A stretch of 30,398 nucleotides of DNA from JAYWIG01 sp043789035 (GTDB lineage Bacteria > Pseudomonadota > Gammaproteobacteria > Burkholderiales > Burkholderiaceae_E), in assembly GCA_043789035.1 (NCBI GenBank), contig JAYWIG010000306.1:1-30398 (forward strand), written 5' to 3'. The translations under genes and the position numbers were made by a program. The notes below the pieces were generated by a model, which made no database searches, was not told where the DNA came from, and saw only the letters and a program-made list of their open reading frames with translations. This document shows positions 24,729 through 30,398 of this stretch, piece after piece; position 1 is the first letter of the stretch, and each line of letters opens with the position of its first letter.

Positions 24729-25829
24729 ATGTCGGATCAGGTCGTAGCGGCCTATCACGCACTTTTGCAAAGCCGAGGCTACCAAGCCGATGCAGCGCAA
24801 GAAGCCGCGGTAGCTCGCCTGCAAATAATGGCTAATGAGTGGCAAGCTCGAAAGGTTCGCCGCTCAAACTCCTTGAAGAAACTATTGCTCAAAAATGACA
24901 TGCCCAAAAGTATTTGGCTCTGGGGCGGGGTTGGCCGTGGCAAAAGTTTCCTAATGGATTGTTTTTACGATACCGTGCCATTGCAGCGAAAAACTCGGCT
25001 GCATTTTCATGAGTTTATGCGCGGCGTGCATCGCGAGCTTGATGAGCTCAAAGGCATGCAAGACCCACTTGTCGAAGTGGCAAAGCGAGTAGCGCAGCGC
25101 TACAGGCTGATTTGTTTCGATGAGTTTCATCTCTCGGACATTGCTGATGCGATGATTCTGGAAAGACTGCTAAAGGCGCTTTTCGAGCATGAAGTGGCCT
25201 TCGTGATGACCTCCAACTATGTTCCCGATAAACTATATCCAGACGGCTTGCTGAGAGAACGTGTACTGCCTGCAATCGCCATGCTGAACGCTGAATGCGA
25301 GTTGGTAAACGTAGACGCTGGGGTTGACTATCGTCATAGATCGCTTGAAAAGTTGGCTACCTATCACTATCCACTTTCGCCTAAAGCCAGTGAAGATCTT
25401 AGAGCGGCTTTTGATGCCGTTGCCGAAGCCAAAGCCGCAGATTTAGTCTTAAAGATTGCCGAACGAGAAGTTACTGCTTTACGAAGAGCTGGCGGCGTCG
25501 TTTGGTTTGATTTCAAAACGCTTTGTGGTGGGCCACGATCACAAACCGATTATCTTGAAATTGCTGAGCGTTTTCATACCGTTGTTTTAAGTGACGTACC
25601 CGCTATGGGCGCAAACATGGCTTCGGAAGCTCGTCGTTTTGTTTGGCTGATTGATGTTTTTTATGATCAGAAAATCAAATTGATTATTTCCGCCGCATGT
25701 GAACCCGAGGCACTTTATACTTCGGGGGTGATGGTCAACGAATTCGCTCGAACGGTTAGTCGAATTACAGAAATGCAAACTGCTGAGTATCTTGCTGCGC
25801 CTAAGCGAACAGTTGCTGCCGCTCTATGA
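24729..25829 (+). CDS. zapE: AFG1-family ATPase, cell division protein ZapE
   Basis: ZapE is a P-loop ATPase of the AFG1 family reported to act at the Z-ring late in division in E. coli. The 366-residue protein has Walker A LWGGVGRGKSFLMD at about 64-77 and FHEFMRGVH. Walker B RLICFDEFHLSDIADAMIL follows at about 126-144, then FVMTSNYVPDKLYPDGL and FKTLCGGPRSQTDYLEIA near 255-275. The gene begins ten bases after lpd and is part of the odh operon, as in other Burkholderiales. Its last four bases (ATGA) are shared with the next start codon. Confidence 0.94.
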   Translation: MSDQVVAAYHALLQSRGYQADAAQEAAVARLQIMANEWQARKVRRSNSLKKLLLKNDMPKSIWLWGGVGRGKSFLMDCFYDTVPLQRKTRLHFHEFMRGVHRELDELKGMQDPLVEVAKRVAQRYRLICFDEFHLSDIADAMILERLLKALFEHEVAFVMTSNYVPDKLYPDGLLRERVLPAIAMLNAECELVNVDAGVDYRHRSLEKLATYHYPLSPKASEDLRAAFDAVAEAKAADLVLKIAEREVTALRRAGGVVWFDFKTLCGGPRSQTDYLEIAERFHTVVLSDVPAMGANMASEARRFVWLIDVFYDQKIKLIISAACEPEALYTSGVMVNEFARTVSRITEMQTAEYLAAPKRTVAAAL

Positions 25830-26587
25830 AACGCAGTTATGTCGCTGCCGTGGTTTGTACCGCCGTGCATGTAATGATGGGCTGTACGGTTGCGCCGATA
25901 TTGCCCGATGTCACTTTACTTCCTCAGTTAAACACTCAAACTATATCTAATACCGAAAAGGCGCGTGAGGCGTTGACTACAGTCGCCGCAACTCGCGCTG
26001 ATTTTGCCTACGAATCCCGGCAGGCCGAAATAGCGTGCTACAAGGTTTTTTACGTCAATGCGTGTTTGTCCAAGATTGACATGATGCGCAAGCGCAAGGA
26101 AGCGCGACTGCGGGAGATTGATTTGGTTGCGCAGCAGGTTATTCGTAGTGAGCGATCGTTGGAGAAGAACGAGTCAATCGCAAAGGCTCAGGCGGAACGT
26201 GATTTGCAAGCAACGGCTGATGCTTTGAAGCGTGAACAGTCATTGGAAAAAGCGCAGGATAGACTTGAGGGGCAAGAACAAAAGAATGCTCAGGCCCAAC
26301 AAATCCAAGCTGATGAGTTAAAGAAACAGACTGAAGTTGAAGCTTCCAGAAAAGCGAAGCAAGCTGAAGTGTATGGTCGCAATGCCAAAGCTAAGCTTGC
26401 GGAAGTTGCGCAAGCTAAGAATCGAGCTAAGTATCAAGGCAAAGTAAACGCGACTAGGGCCAAGCAAGCTAAAGCGCTTGAAAAACAAAGGCAAATTGCT
26501 GCAAAACCAACCCCGGCATTACGGGTGCCGAAGCTGGCGAAACCGCCCAGATCCGCAGAACCAGCTAAGCCAGCCGGTCAAATTTGA
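25826..26587 (+). CDS. Putative lipoprotein with long charged coiled coil, unknown function
   Basis: I do not recognise a named family. The 253-residue product starts with a short signal ending in VHVMMGC, so C20 could be lipidated, although Met at -3 is an unusual lipobox residue. Residues 70-95 contain a Cys pair (ACYKVFYVNAC) that could form a disulfide. Residues 95-225 are rich in Lys, Glu, Gln and Ala and look like one long coiled coil, followed by a Lys/Pro/Ala-rich tail. The composition resembles TolA-like or envelope-spanning stalks. The start overlaps the zapE stop (ATGA), indicating coupled translation, so a cell-envelope or division role is possible. The last 23 coding bases overlap the convergent phosphatase gene. 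Confidence 0.75.
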   Translation: MKRSYVAAVVCTAVHVMMGCTVAPILPDVTLLPQLNTQTISNTEKAREALTTVAATRADFAYESRQAEIACYKVFYVNACLSKIDMMRKRKEARLREIDLVAQQVIRSERSLEKNESIAKAQAERDLQATADALKREQSLEKAQDRLEGQEQKNAQAQQIQADELKKQTEVEASRKAKQAEVYGRNAKAKLAEVAQAKNRAKYQGKVNATRAKQAKALEKQRQIAAKPTPALRVPKLAKPPRSAEPAKPAGQI

Positions 26588-27437
26588 AGATAACGGTTGA
26601 GCAATTGTCGCCATTCTTATTGGCACGCTCGCGAGCCTGTGCGATAAGCACTTCGGCTGACTCTCTAGCCGTCAGGTGTGACAGTACCCCACCGAGCTCT
26701 CCAGAGTTAAAGTAAGCCCATAACCCATCTGAGCAAAGCATATAGCTATCGCCCGGCAATGGTTGTCCAAATTCGGCAATTGTGGGGATTGGATCTTTTT
26801 GTCCACCGAGTGTATTGGTGAGTCTTTGTGCCGACGGGTGCAAGGCGGCCTTTTCAGCTGTCATGACGCCCCTATCAATCAGGCTTTGGGCATACGTATG
26901 GTCTTGGGTACGGTGGCGGATTGCCGCACCATTGAAGTGGTAAATTCGGCTGTCCCCAACGTGACAAAATGCAATACCTTTTGGATAAACAAGCATCGCC
27001 GCGAAAGTACTGTGTGGCTCGACGCCAGATGTGATCGCTGTAAGGCGAATAACCGTGTGAATTTCAGCGATTAAGGATTTGAAAAAGGAGCTGACCGTTT
27101 CGACTTCAGGGTCAAAGCTATTAAATCGCTGTTTAGTCGTCAAAATAACATTCTCCGCCGCAAGAGAGCCACCTTTTAGTCCGCCAAGCCCATCGGCAAG
27201 AACTCCTAATATGCAGTTCTTTACGACCGGAGAGCTAAAAATAGCAACTCTGTCTTGTTGTTCCTTGCGGTCGCCTTGGTGCTGACCCGTACAAGCTGAA
27301 ATTTGTAACTCTGGCTTCGCAGGCATTAATTGAGGTACTCGTTGCAGCTCAAATCTAGCTGAGCGTTCTAAGTCTTTTGTTGCAGAGGATTGAACGGTGT
27401 CCATACAAAACGTATTATTCATGAAGTGTAATTTCAT
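26565..27437 (-). CDS. PP2C-family protein serine/threonine phosphatase
   Basis: The 290-residue protein has the PP2C motif set in order: GDRKEQQDR at 55-63 with D62, GVLADGLGGLKGG at 78-90 with metal-binding D82, STFAAMLV, FCHVGDSRIYHF, LTNTLGG, SYMLCSDGLWAYF and NGDNCSTVIFKF. These supply the Asp residues that bind Mn/Mg. The first 45 residues are not part of the fold and show no signal peptide. The ATG at 27437 has AGGAAG eight bases upstream. It should be cytosolic and reverse Ser/Thr phosphorylation. No Hanks-type kinase or FHA protein is visible nearby, so its partner is outside the window. It ends inside the coding end of the convergent lipoprotein gene. Confidence 0.92.
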   Translation of the reverse strand: MKLHFMNNTFCMDTVQSSATKDLERSARFELQRVPQLMPAKPELQISACTGQHQGDRKEQQDRVAIFSSPVVKNCILGVLADGLGGLKGGSLAAENVILTTKQRFNSFDPEVETVSSFFKSLIAEIHTVIRLTAITSGVEPHSTFAAMLVYPKGIAFCHVGDSRIYHFNGAAIRHRTQDHTYAQSLIDRGVMTAEKAALHPSAQRLTNTLGGQKDPIPTIAEFGQPLPGDSYMLCSDGLWAYFNSGELGGVLSHLTARESAEVLIAQARERANKNGDNCSTVIFKFDRLA

Positions 27438-27507
27438 GGTGTGTGCTTCCTAGCCGTCTGTCTGGTTGGAAAGCGCACTTAGCCATAAGTCTCTTAGGTA
27501 AGCACAT

Positions 27508-27738
27508 ATGTCAGAGTCGGTAGCGGGTTCGGTAGCGCAAATTGAAGCGATTAAGCGCAGGATTAGTGAACTCCAATTGGAGCATCGCGGGTTAGATGCC
27601 ATGATCGATTCGGTCGATAGGGGTGAACAAAAGAGCGTTAATGAGCTTCAACTCAGACGTTTGAAAAAACGTAAGCTACAAATTAAAGACATGATTGTTT
27701 TGCTGCAAATGCAGCTTATCCCAGATATTCCGGCTTAA
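27508..27738 (+). CDS. YdcH family protein (DUF465)
   Basis: The 76-residue product has the DUF465 pattern: a first helix ISELQLEHRGLDAMID, then NELQLRRLKKRKLQIKDMIVLLQ. It is mostly helical and charged, probably a short coiled-coil hairpin in the cytosol. The family is widespread in Proteobacteria and its role is not known. It starts 70 bases from the divergent phosphatase gene. The next gene starts three bases after its stop, so it is probably co-transcribed with the helicase. Confidence 0.87.
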   Translation: MSESVAGSVAQIEAIKRRISELQLEHRGLDAMIDSVDRGEQKSVNELQLRRLKKRKLQIKDMIVLLQMQLIPDIPA

Positions 27739-27741
27739 AAC

Positions 27742-29676
27742 TTGTCACTTCCATCAGTTGTTAAGGCGTGCTTCGCGCCGGGTGGCGATTTGGCCGCCCA
27801 TGTCCAAGGGTTTGTAGCGCGGGTCGGCCAAGCCCAATTGGCGGGTGCGGTTGCGCACGCCATAGAAACCCGTACAACACTCGTTGCAGAAGCGGGCACC
27901 GGTACGGGTAAGACTTTCGCATATCTCGTTCCAACGCTGCTTTCCGGTGGCCGTGTGATTATTTCGACAGGAACAAAGACGTTGCAAGATCAACTCTTTC
28001 ATCGCGATCTACCTGCTGTAATGAAAGCACTTAATGTGCGTCCTGAGGTTGCGCTGTTAAAAGGGCGTGGTAACTATATTTGCTTGCATTTTCTCAAGAA
28101 GAATCTTGACGAAGGTCGGTTCGAACGTAGAGAAGACGGTGCGATTTTGCGCAGAATTCATTCTCATTCTCAACTGAGCCCGGATGGTGATAGAGGAAAA
28201 GTGCCAAGTGTTGATGAGGCGTCTAGCGCATGGGCCTATGCCACTGCTTCGTCCGAGTCATGCTTGGGTAGCGAATGCCCAGATTACAGCCGCTGCTTTG
28301 TGATGAAGGCGAGGCAGCAGGCGGCCAAAGCCGATGTTGTGGTCGTGAATCATCATCTCCTATGCGCCGACATGGCGTTAAAAGATGGAGGAATTGCCGA
28401 ACTGCTGCCGACAGTTGATACGATTGTTTTCGACGAAGCGCATCAGTTACCTGACACTGCGACACAGTTTTTTGGACAAAGCGTTTCTTCTAGGCAGCTC
28501 GTTGAGCTCGCGCGGGACAGTTTGCGCGTCGGTTTGTCTGAAGCTAAAGATGCTGCACCTTGGTCCTTGTTGATTGAGAAGTTTGTGCAAAGCATTCGCG
28601 AGTATCGCTTAGCGGCTGGTTATCCAAGGCGAATTGACTCCGACCAAGTATCAATCGAGTTCTCGCAAGCTTTGGCTAACCTGTGTTCGCATTTGAAGGA
28701 TTTATCTGCTGTTCTAAATGCGGCGGCCGACAGAGGCAAAGAGATTGGCCATGTTGCGTTAAGGGCTGCACGTATCAGCGATCAAATCGATGATTGGATA
28801 CTGGCGAGCCGCAAAAGTGGCGAAGAAGTTTTAGGTCCGCATGCTATTTGGGTGGAAGTAACTGCTGGTTTAGTGACCCTACAGCGTGTGCCATTGAGTG
28901 TCGCAAAGCCCTTAAGTGAACATCGAACAATCCGACCGCAAGCTTGGATACTACTTTCAGCAACACTTACTATTGCCAATAAATTCGAACATTTTATTGA
29001 TCAAATCGGTGCGCAGGATGCTCAGGTTCTGCAATGTGAAAGCCCCTTTGACTACCAAAAGCAAGCCATGCTTTATTTGCCTAAAGGTTTAGGTAACCCC
29101 AATCAACCGGGCTATGCGGCTAAATTGCTCGAAACTATTTGGCCGCTTATTGATGCGAACTTAGGGCGAGCGTTTGTTCTTTGTACTAGCCTGCGAATGG
29201 TGCATGATTTGTCGCAGTTAATGGCACCACTTATCGAGGCAACTCAAGGCTTTTCATTAATAGTGCAAGGTACTGCACCCAGAGCAGAGTTGTTGGATCG
29301 ATTTCGAAGCGCCGTGAGCCCGGTGCTCATTGGGAGTGCAAGCTTTTGGGAAGGTGTAGATGTCGTAGGTAGTCAGCTTTCACTGGTTGTGATTGATAAG
29401 CTTCCGTTTGCGCCGCCTGACGACCCGTTGTTAAAAGCGCGCAGTACCGCCCTAGAGCGATCTGGCGGTAACCCCTTTAGTCAAATTCAGATTCCAGCAG
29501 CTGCGCTAGCGTTAAAACAAGGAGCAGGGCGTTTGATTCGTTCTGAGACAGATCGAGGAATGCTGGTGCTTGCCGATGAAAGACTGCTCACAAAAGGTTA
29601 TGGAAAAATCTTGCTGGGGAGTTTGCCGAACTACCAAAGGACTTCTTCACTCGAAGAGGCTTTGGCATTCCTTTAA
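27742..29676 (+). CDS. ATP-dependent Fe-S DNA helicase, DinG/YoaA family
   Basis: The 644-residue protein is a superfamily 2 helicase of the XPD/DinG group. It has Walker A AGTGTGKT at 51-58 and four cysteines for a [4Fe-4S] cluster at C114, C174, C179 and C185. The DEAH box is at 231-234. LSATL, FEGVDVVG-like SFWEGVDVVG, KLPFAPPDDPL and the arginine-finger motif QGAGRLIRSETDRG lie in the C-terminal half. The size and layout fit YoaA-type helicases better than the longer DinG. It starts with TTG at 27742, because the in-frame TAA at 27736 excludes anything further upstream. It likely unwinds damaged or stalled DNA structures. Confidence 0.92.
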   Translation: MSLPSVVKACFAPGGDLAAHVQGFVARVGQAQLAGAVAHAIETRTTLVAEAGTGTGKTFAYLVPTLLSGGRVIISTGTKTLQDQLFHRDLPAVMKALNVRPEVALLKGRGNYICLHFLKKNLDEGRFERREDGAILRRIHSHSQLSPDGDRGKVPSVDEASSAWAYATASSESCLGSECPDYSRCFVMKARQQAAKADVVVVNHHLLCADMALKDGGIAELLPTVDTIVFDEAHQLPDTATQFFGQSVSSRQLVELARDSLRVGLSEAKDAAPWSLLIEKFVQSIREYRLAAGYPRRIDSDQVSIEFSQALANLCSHLKDLSAVLNAAADRGKEIGHVALRAARISDQIDDWILASRKSGEEVLGPHAIWVEVTAGLVTLQRVPLSVAKPLSEHRTIRPQAWILLSATLTIANKFEHFIDQIGAQDAQVLQCESPFDYQKQAMLYLPKGLGNPNQPGYAAKLLETIWPLIDANLGRAFVLCTSLRMVHDLSQLMAPLIEATQGFSLIVQGTAPRAELLDRFRSAVSPVLIGSASFWEGVDVVGSQLSLVVIDKLPFAPPDDPLLKARSTALERSGGNPFSQIQIPAAALALKQGAGRLIRSETDRGMLVLADERLLTKGYGKILLGSLPNYQRTSSLEEALAFL

Positions 29677-29688
29677 AGCAAGACTAGA

Positions 29689-30398
29689 TCACTTCCAGAA
29701 TTGCCACCAAGACGTGCTCGCTTTTCCACCAACACCAGTAAGGGGCAAAGTACTGTTAGGGAAATTTTGTTTGAATACGCGGTCGGCATCTGCTTTCAGA
29801 TCGTTAAGACCAAGTTGATCGTAAGATCTCACCATAATGTAGAGCGCCTCTTCAATTGCAGGCGCTTGGCTGTACTGCTTTACAACGGCTTGAGCGCGAT
29901 TAGCAGCCGCGACAAAAGCACCTTTTAGAAAATAATATCGGGCGATATTCACTTCACCTTGCGCCATTGAATTTACAAGGTATTTCATTCTTGCAGTACC
30001 GTCTGCACTGTACTTGCTATCCGGAAAACGAGTGACTAAAACTTTAAATGAATCGAATGCTTCGCGGGCGGCTTTGAGGTCCCGCTCTGAAAGATCCTGC
30101 CCGCCTAAAGTAGAGAGAAACCCCTGTTGTTCATTGAAGTTGACGAGGCCGCGCAAATAGTAGGCATAGTCCACCGCTTCACTGTTAGGGTTGAGTCGAA
30201 TAAATCGATCAATAGCAACAAGTGCTTGGCCGCGCTCATTATCTTTGTAATGGCAATAAGCAATCTCAATTTGCGCTTGCTGAGCATATTTACCAAATGG
30301 GTAACGCGCTTCGAGTTTTTCCCACAATGGAATGGCCTTGCTCCACGCTCCGGATTTCATTTCATCCTTTGCTTCAAGGATTAATTTTTCTGGAGTCC
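29689..30398 (-). CDS. bamD: Outer membrane protein assembly factor BamD (N-terminus beyond window)
   Basis: BamD is the essential TPR lipoprotein of the BAM complex. The frame is open from the right window edge to the stop at 29689; an ATG at 30360 exists but is internal. Codons upstream of it (TPEKLILEAKDE) match the BamD start of the mature protein. TPR helices are visible: AIPLWEKLEARYPFGKYAQQAQIEIAYCHYKDNE, FIRLNPNSEAVDYAYYLRGLVNF, ARYYFLKGAFVAAANRAQAVVKQY and ALYIMVRSYDQLGL. The signal peptide and lipid-attachment Cys lie outside the window. It ends 12 bases from the convergent helicase gene. Confidence 0.94.
   Translation of the reverse strand, partial: TPEKLILEAKDEMKSGAWSKAIPLWEKLEARYPFGKYAQQAQIEIAYCHYKDNERGQALVAIDRFIRLNPNSEAVDYAYYLRGLVNFNEQQGFLSTLGGQDLSERDLKAAREAFDSFKVLVTRFPDSKYSADGTARMKYLVNSMAQGEVNIARYYFLKGAFVAAANRAQAVVKQYSQAPAIEEALYIMVRSYDQLGLNDLKADADRVFKQNFPNSTLPLTGVGGKASTSWWQFWK

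Noticed and set aside
1..30398. Mobile elements, CRISPR, tRNA or integration sites
   Set aside because: I looked for transposase or integrase genes, direct-repeat arrays, tRNA-like cloverleaf ends and long inverted repeats and saw none; the gene order is that of a stable core locus.

Overview
The window looks like chromosomal core DNA of a betaproteobacterium, most likely of the order Burkholderiales. The evidence is the gene order mdh <- | -> gntR / sdhC-sdhD-sdhA-sdhB-sdhE-gltA-odhA(sucA)-odhB(sucB)-lpd-zapE, which is characteristic of that group, together with PrpB, PrpC and a HpcH/HpaI-type CoA ester lyase next to mdh. G+C looks a little under 50% by eye, lower than in Burkholderia, so a low-GC member is likely. 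I cannot assign a genus. I see no tRNA, rRNA, CRISPR array, insertion sequence or prophage gene.

Layout. (1) 1-4829, plus strand: a tight run of five genes. They are the 3' end of a probable metallophosphoesterase, a membrane TVP38/VTT domain fused to a FAD/NAD disulfide oxidoreductase, a secreted DUF547 protein, and two small transferases of the TIGR04283 and TIGR04282 families, which are often linked to arsenosugar biosynthesis. (2) 4814-7174, minus: a MASE1-(degenerate GGDEF)-EAL cyclic-di-GMP protein whose 3' end overlaps the last transferase. (3) 7257-12519, minus: a probable operon mdh - CoA ester lyase - prpB - prpC - MliC-like lipoprotein - DUF3617 protein. (4) 12520-12652: divergent control region with a perfect 20-bp palindrome, probably the operator of the adjacent GntR/UTRA regulator (12653-13417). 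(5) 13592-18737, plus: sdhCDAB-sdhE-gltA, closed by an intrinsic terminator. (6) 18738-19039: promoter and long 5' leader of odhA, a probable 'sucA' RNA motif. (7) 19040-26587, plus: odhA-odhB-lpd-zapE-coiled-coil lipoprotein, with a strong hairpin between odhA and odhB. (8) 26565-27437, minus: PP2C-type phosphatase; then plus-strand ydcH-like (DUF465) and DinG/YoaA-type Fe-S helicase genes; then, from the right edge on the minus strand, bamD without its N-terminus.

How it fits together. About two thirds of the window is a TCA-cycle locus: citrate synthase, the 2-oxoglutarate dehydrogenase complex, succinate dehydrogenase with its flavinylation factor, and malate dehydrogenase. The 2-methylcitrate enzymes PrpC and PrpB sit in the mdh operon and send propionyl-CoA carbon to succinate and pyruvate. 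A local GntR regulator probably senses a metabolite of these pathways. PrpD/AcnD and succinyl-CoA synthetase are not in the window.

Most of this is well-known biology. The parts I find least explained are the left-edge redox/transferase cluster, the palindromic operator, the odhA leader RNA, the odhA-odhB hairpin, the envelope genes trailing the metabolic operons, and the convergent genes whose coding ends overlap. I did not find a clear undescribed defence or mobile system.
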